A DNA stretch of 64,000 bases. Origin: Floccularia luteovirens. Taxonomy: Eukaryota; Basidiomycota; Agaricomycetes; Agaricales; Squamanitaceae. The stretch lies in the NCBI GenBank assembly GCA_009739215.1, contig VSJF01000010.1, forward strand, positions 1 through 64,000. The letters are read 5' to 3'. The position numbers and the translations under genes were made by a program. Positions within the stretch are counted from its first letter, which is position 1. Every line of letters begins with the position of its first letter. This document shows, piece by piece, positions 29,665-40,196 of this stretch. The notes beneath the pieces were generated by a model. The model was not told where the DNA came from. It did not search any database and saw only the letters and a list, made by a program, of their open reading frames with translations.

Positions 29665-32228
29665 TTACACACGAAGAGATATACAATCAGGACCAATATC
29701 AGCTGCGTAACGGGATTTGATGAGACCTTCCTCCTCAGCTTTGATGTCTGGAGTCAGAACGTTAATCTCCATCAACGACATATATAGAATGTCAATCCTT
29801 ACGCATTGAAACATGTTTCGTATAAAACCTGTTGAGGGATAGGTTACCTATCGAAATGTACGCAAGTAAGCATGATATACAGACAGATTTAATGAATAGC
29901 ACACCGTGCATGTACCACAGGCCCTTTATGGGAAGGGCACGGAACCAACTCATCTCTCCTTCTTCGTTGACGCCAGTCATTGGAGGACACTGGTCTGCTA
30001 TAGCATCCCCACAAAGTAAGCGGATGAAGTTTCGCATGTCACCACACCTAATTAGTATAGAGTAAATGCTAGCTGTGTACAGAAGAAAGGTGGTCCTTAC
30101 CCCGTCGCATAAACGACGGCATCGACATCAAGTCTACTGCCATCTTCGAATTCGACCCCATTTTCATCATAAGTCTTGATTTGGGTACCAGATTTAATTT
30201 TAATCTTCTTTTCGATTATGAGTTTAGTGGCTCCGATATCTATACATTCCAATTAGATTTTACTTTCGGTCGACGTTAGAAAGTGACATTTTCTGACCAA
30301 AATAGTGACCGCCTCCATTTTGCTTCAGCGTTAGGAGGATACCGGCATCTTTGTATCCAAGGCTTGTCTTATAGCCAACGGTGTTCAGACTGTCGATCAT
30401 CTCTCTGGGGATAAAGTCAATGAAACGTAGATACGACCATAAACTTCAAAGACCTACTTCTGATCAGTCACGATTGCCTTTGCGCCACGTTGAGCCATTC
30501 CTCCTTCAAGAAGAAGATGAGGCATAGAATGGTTGAGCAGATCAGCCACTTCAATGGGAGGTCCTCCCTCATGATAAAGCGCTTCGGAACAAAAAGTCAT
30601 TCAACTTGTAATCAGGTTGGAAATGTAAAAGGGGCTCACCTCCTCCTAGAAACTTCCATCCTTTGTCTAAACTCATAACGAAGGTGGAGGACCTTTGCAA
30701 TAACGTAACATCTACTATAAATTCAGATCTCTATAGGCATTCGTAGCGAGTGAAACACTAACCAATTCCGTTCATTGCCAAGTCAGACGCGACATCATGA
30801 GCTGGGTGTGACACAGATGAGATAACAGGAAACTCGGATCGGAAAAGTATAAATGCACACCTGAGTTTCCCGCCCCAACAACGAGAACTTTATTATTCTT
30901 GTAAGGTGCTGCTCGCTTATACTGGGAAGAATGGATGACTGATCCCTTGAAGACTTTCTATCGGGCTTAGTTAAGTTCAAGGAGATGCAAGAATCGAAAC
31001 TACAAATCTCACTTGATTCGGAATTTCTGGTACCCTGGGAATACCATCTCCTTGACCCGTGGCAATGACTAAGATAACGCTCCGTAATTCGAAACCAAGA
31101 AAAAAAAAAATTTCGGGGACACCAACCAAAATGATTGACGCGGATGATCCGTTCTGATTCTGAATCCTGACGTTGTACACGTACTAGCCACTGCCCGTTT
31201 GGTTCTTGCGTGGCACCAAGAACTGTGGATGAAGTCCACACATTAAGCTCCAATAATTTGGCATAGCTCTCCAGCCATTCTGCCATCTATTCAATTGATT
31301 AGCTGCGTTATTGTATCAAAATATAAAGGCGAACCTTCGGACCAGGTGTATATTTTGGCCAGGTTGGCGGGAAGCTGTTGGAGGAAAACCTTCAATAAGG
31401 TTTATTAACTCTCAAATTTGATGAACATACGGAATGTAAGGCATATGGTCAAACCCTGAAAAAAAAAAGATTAATCAGTGGAGACAACTAAATTCTGCTT
31501 TACTTACAGACGGGGAAATGCAGACATAGACTATCATATCGGTTTCTCCACGAGTCACCTATAGAGGGATCCTTTTCAACAACTAAGGTAGGAACTCCCA
31601 GATACTTCAGTCGCGCAGCAAGCATCAGCCCACTCTGTCCGCCTCCTACGATGAGCACAGCGGGATTTGTTTTGAGCTCCATTTCACGTTGACGCTGCTC
31701 TAACCATAATGCACCAGGGACACCATCTTGTCTACGAAGTGGACCAATCTGTTCGGGGAATCCTTTCAAATCATCGAGGTTGGTGAACATTGTATATGCT
31801 TTCCATTGCCCAGTGGAGGTCGGGACGAGACGGAACACAGCGGTGCATAATGCAACATTCGTCTCGAAACTGAAGAGCCCGAGTATCCATGCAGTATCAG
31901 GGAAGGGTTTCTGGAATCGGACAAAGTCCTTCCACTTTAACTCATGTACGCCAGTCACCTTCAAACGTGCGTCGAGGAATGTCCTGATTTTGGCCGAGCC
32001 ATCAAGGGTTCGAAGATCCCATGTAAATGCATTAGCGTCTCTCCACAAAGCATCTTCGCAGAACAGACTCAAGATACCGTTTATGTCGCCTTTGGAGATG
32101 ACAGATGTGAATTGTTCAAACCATTCCTTAGCAACCTGAGCAGCATTCGACTCAGCATCAGCTGGAAGTGATGCTGCTAGCCTCTGGAGGGTGGGTATAC
32201 GAAATGATGGTGTCGTAGGAGGTGCCAT
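29665..32228 (-). CDS. Flavin-containing monooxygenase with N-terminal NTF2-like domain
   Basis: Predicted FAD/NADPH monooxygenase. Residues ~1-165 form an NTF2/SnoaL-like domain ([35 protein letters not shown]). Around residue 195 comes the FAD motif [18 protein letters not shown], then [23 protein letters not shown]. The second Rossmann motif, [22 protein letters not shown], is split by an intron between GNSG and HD (about 30800-30890). The C-terminal part has [19 protein letters not shown] and [14 protein letters not shown], and ends DCISLRV. The layout matches fungal FMO-like oxidases of about 600 residues. A poly-A run near 31100 disturbs the reading of one exon there, so an error or lesion cannot be excluded. 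Likely oxidises N, S or a carbonyl carbon of a metabolite. Confidence 0.82.
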
Positions 32229-33163
32229 GGTGGAAGGATCAGTAGCTGAATTCCATTGGATTGAGAAACTAAGAAAAGGTTAAATTTAGATGTTATAGAC
32301 ATCAAATGAGGAGGTTAGGGGTGGGTAGTCTCGTACCCAGACGTTCGGTGCGGGCGGTCCTGACGGACCGTGCGGAGATTCAAAACTGAAAACATAAAAC
32401 TGGTCTTGAGTTTTGACTCTCAGACATAAACTCCGCGCGGCAAGCACCGAACGTCTGGGAACGAGACTACAACTTTGTCTATGTCCGGCGGCTTTTCGGA
32501 GCTTTAAATATATTCACAAACCCAACTGCCACACCATCCCACCTTCAGTACAGGTGCTGCCAAATGGCGACGCGACCTGTCGGGCTGGACGGTCATCATT
32601 AATTCATTGAAACTTCGGCAGAGCGTGATATGCGCTCCAGGTGATTGCACCAGACCATGCTCTCCGAAACAATTGCCATGTACACATAACCCGATTTATG
32701 CAGAATACTCCACGTACTGCCAGAGAGTATCACTTGATCACACAGGTGTGGCAGCATACAAACTCCATAAGTAGGTGAAATTGGTTACTTATCGGTACTT
32801 CAGTACTCGGCTAGTACTCAGTGGTTGCTGATGAAACGACCGTTTACCTCGGTAGTATATATTTTTATGTTCAGCATCAATTCCGGGAACGAACTTCTGA
32901 TGCCACCTGGCCTTGACACAATGTTATAGAAGACTTGAACTTCACAGGGAACAATCATAGTATTCTATCGCAGGTCATGTTTCACCCCACCCCGCCCCAT
33001 CAGCCCCATCAGTTGAGGTCTGACAGTTCTAATCTGGTAAATAAACTTCCACCAACTGTGATCCATACGGTGTGAGGGTGTTTATGCACATTGGGTCAAC
33101 AAGGAGCAGGTCGTTATCATAAAAGCCTGAGGATTCGCGAACAGTGAGTTCCTAATCTCCAAA
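32229..33163. promoter_or_regulatory. Divergent promoter region, FMO / adenylating enzyme
   Basis: 935 bp lie between two divergently transcribed genes. A 146-bp inverted-repeat element sits about 97 bp upstream of the FMO start. The rest is non-coding, with a C-rich patch (CCCACCCCGCCCCATCAGCCCCATCAG, 32987-33013) and several short direct repeats. No consensus promoter element can be assigned with confidence. Confidence 0.4.
32325..32470. mobile_element. MITE-like element with ~26-bp terminal inverted repeats
   Basis: The left end GTAGTCTCGTACCCAGACGT and the right end ACGTCTGGGAACGAGACTAC are nearly perfect reverse complements, extending inward through TCGGTGC/GCACCGA. An inner hairpin GGTCC-TGAC-GGACC lies near 32360. 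Non-coding, 146 bp. The ends include TA (32326-32327 and 32468-32469), which fits a TA target duplication as in Tc1/mariner-derived MITEs. The outermost G/C pair is also complementary, so the exact border is open. Confidence 0.7.
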
Positions 33164-35569
33164 ATGATTGGAAACATTCCCGACTCAGATATATGTGTCT
33201 TTACCCCTCCTCCAGCCAACCTACCTTTGGAGTTTGCACTTGACTTTCACTTCAAGGAAAATCCGAACCACCCTGCTCTCATTTATCCCTCGGAAGGCGG
33301 AAAACGTTTGAGATCGTGTACCTACCAGGAACTTGTCCCAGCGATTCATCGTACTGGACAATGGATTTCCAATGCCATTGACTTCCGACTATCCGCCGGT
33401 TCTTCTCCCGCACCAGTAGTCGTAATACTTCTTAAGACTGGTGAGTCTTATAACCATTTACCATGGTATTTCTATAATGCATTCCCTTTTTAGATACGAT
33501 GACATACCTTACCGTATTGGCTGTATGTTTTCATATTACAACCATTTCTTGATGTACGGGAAACTTAGTATAATCTGCAGGGTCTAATGCGTGCGGGTCT
33601 CACCGCCTTTCCCATCTCTCCCCGCTTTTCTCCAGCCGTCGTTGCACACTTGCTTAAGATATCCCAACCCAAGGCAATAATATATAATACTGGAACTCAA
33701 GTCCTTGTAAACAAAGTGCTCGAGGAATACGTCGACGGATGCCTAGATCCCTTCTTGTGCGAGCTGCCTGCCTTTTCCTCTCTATATCCGGGACATAATG
33801 CGTACAACCCGCTGCCGGCGTACGAGCGCAAACAAGAAGATATTTCAATCATAACCCATTCCTCAAGCTCGAGTTCTCTCTTTCCAAAAGCTGTACCTTG
33901 GTCAAGTAGTACCGTTTTACATCATGGAGAGGTCAAAGGTGTTGTTGCACCCCTCAGTTTGAAAAAAATCTAATAGATTCCCTCAGATTTACCTGTTCAT
34001 CAGTTCGCCGGGAAAATTCTTGGTAGCTTTGGATTGGAACTCTTCCACGGCTTGGGTATGAGCATGTTTTTCACGATGGTATGTCACACCATATATTATG
34101 ATTGTAGCAATTACGAACTAACATATATATCGATGTAGGTTAAAAGAGGTCTCATCTTGGGAATTATGGACCCTGCAGAGCAGACTTCCATTCTTCCTGC
34201 AGATATGAATGACGTATTTCGATGCTTTGAGCTCACTCAGCCCCACTTCCTCCTCACTAATCCACGCGCCATAGAGGTGAGCGGCTTAGCGGGTCTATGT
34301 GATGATATTGCTGACGAATCATAGCTTTGGGCAGAAGATCCGAGAAAAGTTGCGGTCCTTCGAAATTCGTCTGCAAATGTTGTGCGTAATTGTCCACCAA
34401 GTATTATTTCTCTATCTCATGCTTTGCAAGGTTTATGGTGGTCGATTTTTAAGCAAAAGCGTGGGTGACATGTTGGTACAGAACGGAGTCAAACTTTGTT
34501 CTACCTATGGCGCGTAAGTATTACACCTGAGTCGTATGTGCCGTTGATCTGGTGGACTTATGTTTTGATAATAGAACAGAAATAGGCCCTATATCACATT
34601 TACCTCGTAAGAAAGATTCCAATGAAGTATGTAAAGATGTTTCTGACCCGACAATATCACACCTTAGATTTCCAGGGAAATGATTGGCAATACTGGGCTG
34701 TGTACCCTCGTCCAGACGTCAATTTTATTCCTAGAGATGATGACCTATTTGAACTTGTCGTGGCAGTTAGTCATCCCTCATTTCTGCTTATATATGACGA
34801 GTGTTCACAGAATTCCAGCCAACAAAAGACATGAATTATACATCGATTTCAAACACTATGTGGGATGGAAGATCAGCCTACAATCCAGGAGATCTGTTTA
34901 TTGCCCATCCCACAAAGAAGCACATGTACAAAATGTTCGGAAGGTTGAGTGATCAGATTCTGCTTGCGACTGGTGAAATGGTGCGGCTCAAATTATCCTC
35001 ATAAACCTGATAAATACTTACGGTTCCACAACCCTCATAGGTTAACCCTATTGAGATAGGTAGGTCACAATGACTGGAACCAGATTGAAATTTGCTGACA
35101 TGTCTTTAGAGAGTGAACTCGTAAAACACCCCCTAGTTTCAAGCGCCATTATGTTCGGCCATAGCAGATTCTCAGTTGGATTAGTAATTGAGCCTGTGGG
35201 CATGGATTGCCAAAGTGAAGTTAAAGAGAACACTTTGTCGGAGAAAGATTTTATTGATGAGATATGGTACGTTAAAATTAAGTGCAATATCTTGAATATT
35301 TAAGTAAAACACACTCTAATTATAGGCCGATCATTGAGGCTTTCAATCTAAAGTCACCTCCACACTCATCCATATCTCGAAAGGTACGCATGGAGATCAA
35401 TTTCCAGAATCACTTTTAATTTTCAAATGTTCAGATGATCGTCCTTGCCAACACTAGGAAGCCAATCCTGATTTCTCCGAAGGGTTTACCACGAAGGCCA
35501 GTTGTCTGGCTTGAATATCAGGATGAGATAGATGCCCTTTACGCGAAGGATTTGAAAATGCGCAAGTAA
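33164..35569 (+). CDS. Adenylate-forming enzyme, A domain only (NRPS-like, possibly degenerate)
   Basis: AMP-binding fold as in fungal NRPS-like reductases. Spliced pieces in order: PLEFALDFHFKENPNHPALIYP, TYQELV, GLMRAGLTAFPISPRFSPAVVAHLLK, ITHSSSSSSLFPKAVPWS (A3 position), LPVHQFAGKILGSFGLELFHGLGM, FELTQPHFLLTNPRAIE, KVYGGRFLSKSVGDML, CSTYGATEIGPIS (A5), YNPGDLFIAHPTKKHMYKMFGRLSDQILLATGE (A7-A8), and finally ISPKGLPRRPVVWLEYQDEIDALY (A10 region). The frame then stops at 35567-35569. No carrier (T), thioesterase or reductase domain follows. The glycine usual in the A3 loop is replaced by Ser, and the A10 Lys position reads Arg, so activity is doubtful. About ten introns, placed by motif continuity only. 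Confidence 0.7.
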
Positions 35570-36161
35570 TTTACCGACCTACTTCTTGCCGTATTTATTC
35601 TATGTAGAAATTCTAAGGCATATCTCTGGGACACCGGATACAATACATTTTTCGCTCCTTTCTCTGGGTACACAGGCACTCTGAAGCCAATACAAAACCT
35701 TTACATTAAACATAAAATACTGAGGTGCACGAGAGAACGCAGAGCCCAGTTCAAGAGACAACTTCGCCATTCAATTGACCTAGACCTTTATCATGCATAC
35801 AGAAATCTTTTTATAATACTTTTTCCGTAAAAACCTTTGCACGTGACCAAAGCCTGCTATGGCCCTACGCAACGATAGCTACAAACAAAGTTACGGATGC
35901 ACCAGTAATCTACTTTGACCATATATGATTAACATGGAGTATCAAAGTTTCAATGTAAAACTGAAATTACTTGCATATTCCGTAAATTGGGTAGTCGTTT
36001 TCCGAATTTCATTAAAATATTTATTCTCTGTTTTCTCGGATCTTTATTCAGTTTATAGGTTTCGTTGGCTTGATACTAGCAACAGAAAGGACAGTTGGAA
36101 GGAGCGACATCTTGGAATGAGACCATGATCAATGTGCCAAAGAGATTTTTGCTAAACAAAT
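35570..36161. other. Intergenic; repeated 3' flank of DUF6534 paralog 2
   Basis: From about 35865 the sequence (CAACGATAGCTACAAACAAAGTTAC, TAATCTACTTTGACCATATAT, GTTTCAATGTAAAACTGAAATTACTTGCATATTCCGTAAATTGGGTAG) matches the DNA downstream of paralog 1 and the debris at 39410-39580. No carrier-protein domain or other continuation of the adenylation gene was found here. Confidence 0.5.
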
Positions 36162-38057
36162 CTAGGTGGTATAAGTCTTTCCATAGTGATCGTGTTCTTC
36201 GTACTGCTCGACCACCTTATGGACGCGAATTCCGCCGCTGATACTCGCTGCCTTATCGCCAGAACACGACGGCTTAATTTTCGTTCTAATACAAGCGATG
36301 AAATACTCACAGTAATTGTGTCACTGCCGAGTGTAGACCTGTTGAACTAAGGCAGGCCACTTAAATTCTCACTATAAAATATGAGGGTAGATAAAGTGCT
36401 TACATCGTTCTTCACTACCACTCGTGACGTCAATTGTCCAAAGAGAAAAGTAGCATCTCCATTATTGGCTGTGCCTGCGAGGTTGTTCCACCCGGCGCGA
36501 GCGTTCAACCTTAGAGTTTGACATCACAATACAAAAGATGATCGAGGTCATGAAGACTTACGTGCACAAGAGACAGTTTGTGCAAAGCTTAGAGAGAGCC
36601 AAGTCGAAAACGAAGTTTCTTTAATTCTCAAGTCAGAAATGAACCGGATAAAAAGATTTTGATATCCCTGACATATTTGTTTGCTGGAGGGCGAGGAATC
36701 AGAAATTAATTGGAGGCGCATGTATCGAGGGTGACTTACTGGAATGATCAGGAAAATGATGACATCCGCAAGAGCGAAAATGGTGGTCAGGAAGCCAGTC
36801 TGAATGGTCACTGATAGGTATGACGTAGAAAGACGTAAGAATTAGGTGGGAAGTCCCAAGTAAGGAAAAATACATAGGATGATCCTTGTTATTTGATCGT
36901 CTGTAGACTTCATTCCTGTCTTCCGCTTGAACTTTGATACAATCATACAATGTCAAGGTCTCGCCTGAGATGAACACAAAAAGACTGGCATACCAATGAC
37001 CATGACAATGACAAGGTAATGAGCGCATCAGCTGTAGCCGAAGAAGTCAACCAAATAATCAGTGCAGGTTCTACACGTTTCAATTGGGCCCGATCATGGA
37101 CGAAAGCTGTCAAGATAGAGACTGTAAAACCACTAACTAGTTGGAAAGGGTTAAGACGCGTGGTCAAGCTCCAAATGTATTGACATACTGATAGAGCATA
37201 ATCCAAAGAACGCAATAATTAGGGGCATGACCAAAGACCCACTGACCATCTTAATCCGCCAGGCGATGAAATATTGCACTGGTGTGGAAATCAACACCTA
37301 TGATTGTGGTATCAGACAGAAACTCATTGAGGGAGGAAAAGTTGATATGTACAGTGATGATAGCATCTACGAGAATTTCATGAGTAACTTATGGAAACAA
37401 ATATATAGGGCTTACCTGGTATGATCACTAGAAAATGTAGGCATTCTTAATTTTTGCTCGGGAAACTCAGCGGAAGGATTACGCTTACTGGTGGGAATAC
37501 TGTTATATGCTATTGGATCACCTAGTCAACATGTTAGCCAATGTCTACAGTAGAGATGAGGATACTATATTCTCACCAAAGTTTAAAATTAGAGGCCCAA
37601 AAGCCAGCCCTATGTCAAAGACTGTATTAAAGCTCTCCATAACAAATAGATACAGAACCTGGATAAGGTTGGCTCCAATCATTCGGTCGCATTATAAAAT
37701 GTCTTACAAAGTATCGGATCCATGTCGCATCCCTATGCAAAGTGGGTAATAGACATCGAAAAGATAGAAGAGGCCTTACTTCTTGTAGGTTTGATAATAA
37801 ATAAAGCACTGATTTCGGATTGAAGCCCGTATAATTCAGATACGACGGGACGACGAACCTGAACAACGCAAATCTGAACACATATAAGTAATAGGAGATC
37901 AGCCAGGAACGTTCACACGTACACCATATAGCATTGCGTTGAAGATAACCCCAATGAGCAGTGGGCCAAGCCTAGCGAAAGCCCCGCCTAAATAACGAGA
38001 CTAAGAAGCACTGAAATTTAGAGCTTACACCACCGATACATCGAACGGGACTGTCAT
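36162..38057 (-). CDS. DUF6534 multi-pass membrane protein, paralog 2
   Basis: Start MTVPFDVSVV at 38057, then LGPLLIGVIFNAMLYG after the first intron. Later exons give VEPALIIWLTSSATADALITLSLSWSLV, TIQTGFLTTIFALADVIIFLIIP and a C-terminal NARAGWNNLAGTANNGDAT-like exon, with the tail VHKVVEQYEEHDHYGKTYTT. It is closely similar to paralog 3 (VEPALI vicinity, KVQAEDRNEVYGRSNNKDHPMY-type sequence) and has the same intron layout as paralog 1. Function unknown. It was inserted between the adenylation gene and the second MFS by segmental duplication (inference). Confidence 0.72.
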
Positions 38058-39239
38058 TCTTTGGCTATTGATATTGCGAGTGAGAATTGAAGGACACGAG
38101 TTTTGCTGTACTGAGTGCTTACTTTTATAACTCTTCTAAGTTTATTCCCAGGTTGAATGATGTCCTCTCGACTGATCGAAATTACTGTTTACTGGAACCA
38201 CCCATCTCTGATAAAGTTTCAAAAGTCGTGCCCTCCTGCGATGCCCACAATCCAATATGCTCTGCGCCTGTCGTTGCTTTCCTTCTAGAATTTTTAACCA
38301 ATTCCAAACCCAAGTACTACTTAGTCTTAATAACAAAGTAACTAAGTTGTAACTAATATCTAATCTGAACATTGTGCCAAATCAACATAAATATTCCAGA
38401 TATTTCAAGCTCCGACACAGCTCTGAAAGACCCATCAAAGTCAACCCTGTAAAATCAATGTCCAACAATTGAGTATCCTGAAGCTGCCGGTAAGTCTTGG
38501 CAATCTGTGCAGTAGGAGCTGAGATAGAACGGGAGATCGAACTGCCAGCTGTTGATAGTATCATTGCAAACAGCCAGTATACTCGAGTAAAGTTGGTAAA
38601 TGATAGTTAAAATGCTATGTGACAGCTTCAAACGTTGACGTATGATGCTGAACCCGTTACTGACGGCCTCTGGCATCACCCACAGAAAGTGATGAACCGG
38701 AATTAGAAAATCGACGTTGATCTCCATGTGAAGATAAAAATTTGAATGTATCAAATCCCTCGTAAGTCACCCAATCTCCTCTTGATCTCACTCTCCCACT
38801 CTGTGCTGCTTCTATAGGCACAACTTCCATGTGTTTGCAATACTTCTTATCACACGGATCCATGACATCTCTGAAACCACTCTTTGAGTCAATATTATCC
38901 AGAATACCAGATCGTCTTCCCGTCTTCCAGGTCACTTTCACCGCCACCTGGACATTTATTGCCCAGAGAGCAGTACCTCTTTAGCACTTCTGGACGCAAC
39001 ATGAACGTGTAGTACTTGTTTCGTAATTCCACATTGTCCCTAGTCTGGAGTATCTCTCTTACTGTAAAGACTGTAAAGCCGTGCCATATGCACATCAGAA
39101 CCCGCTACTGATGTAAGATTTTGGTGTGAAAACACTCGTATTGATGCTCATATATGAATTATGCTTCCAGAAACATTACAATGCTATGTCAACATGAAAC
39201 AATTGACTGGGACTATATTTACATCTGGCTAACACGGGA
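38058..39239. other. 5' flank of DUF6534 paralog 2 plus unassigned DNA
   Basis: 38100-38695 contains stretches shared with the 5' flanks of paralogs 1 and 3, for example TTCCCAGGTTGAATGATGTCCTCTCGACTGATCG and GGCATCACCCACAGAAAGTGATGAAC. On the minus strand 39095-38657 stays open in overlapping frames (DPCDKKYCKHMEVVPIEAAQ, SRGDWVTYEGFDTFKFLSS). These look protein-like but I do not recognise them, and no convincing gene structure emerges. Confidence 0.35.
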
Positions 39240-40075
39240 TGCGCAAGATTCGTACATTGATTGGTCTGTTAACTCTTTATGTAGAGATAGCAACTCAACT
39301 CATGGATATTTGTGAGGGTAACGTCAAAAGCAATTTGGACACATCGTTCACAGTTTGTAGTGCACAGTTGGTTGCAATCTTAAACGTATTTCAACGCTCC
39401 CATCGCACATCATGCAACGCCAAGCGATGGCTACAAACCAAGTTACAGACGCGTCTCCTGTCATAAGTATGTAGCTAGTAATCTACTTTGACCATATATA
39501 ACAATATAACGTGTTTAAGTCTCAATGTAAAATAGAAAGTACTTGTATATTCTATAAATTTATTACAATGTTTCCCCTTTCCACCGGAACCGAGTCCAAG
39601 TTTCGCCAGCTTCATCCCTTATGGAAGTTTTATTCACGTTTGCTATTTCCGGCAAAATCTGTTTCATTAAACTCATACCTCACCTGCATTAAAAGAACAG
39701 ACTTGACCAAATGTGACACATGAGCCAGTTTGCACAGTCACTGAGGTAAGACGTAGAAAGGTGTCAATATTAGGTAGCAGGCTACAGGTGAGGAAACGCG
39801 AGGTGACGCCAACAGTAAACGGTTTGCCAGGGCCCTATTTATATGAGGCTCGGCACACGGTGTGCAAGATTCTTGCATTGGCTTCTCTGTTAATTCTCTT
39901 ACCAACGTCAATTTAACTCGTGGATCTCTAGAGGATGCCATCAGAAGCAACTAGAGATATTTTGCAGTACACAGGAAGTGATGAGTTGTTAATGCTCCCC
40001 TCGCACATACAACGCCAAGCGATGACTATAAACCAACTTAAGAACGTGTCTCCTGTAGCTAATTACTCTTTAGTC
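39240..40075. repeat. Debris of a fourth DUF6534 unit
   Basis: Two imperfect direct copies of one 3'-flank sequence lie here: 39240-39490 and 39860-40075, each from ATG/GTGCGCAAGATTC-TTGCATTGG.. through CAACGCCAAGCGATGGCTACAAACCAA to GCGTCTCCTGT. Between them, 39720-39800 matches an intron-exon piece of the DUF6534 genes (TTTGCACAGTCACTGAGGTAAGACGTAGAAAGGTGTCAAT). A former additional gene unit has therefore been reduced to about 80 bp of gene-related sequence between duplicated flanks. Confidence 0.6.
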
Positions 40076-40196
40076 TTGCTTTGACGAGATGCGCTAATCC
40101 TCACTCCGACTGGGTGAACTCTGGTCAGCAACAGACAAGGCAATTAAAAACTTTTGGAACGGAGGCATGAACGACGTAGATTTATGTTAAACAAAT

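Noticed and set aside
38657..39095. Possible minus-strand gene with cysteine- and charge-rich frames
   Set aside because: Two overlapping frames look protein-like, but no start, splice sites or family could be supported. Mentioned only as unassigned.
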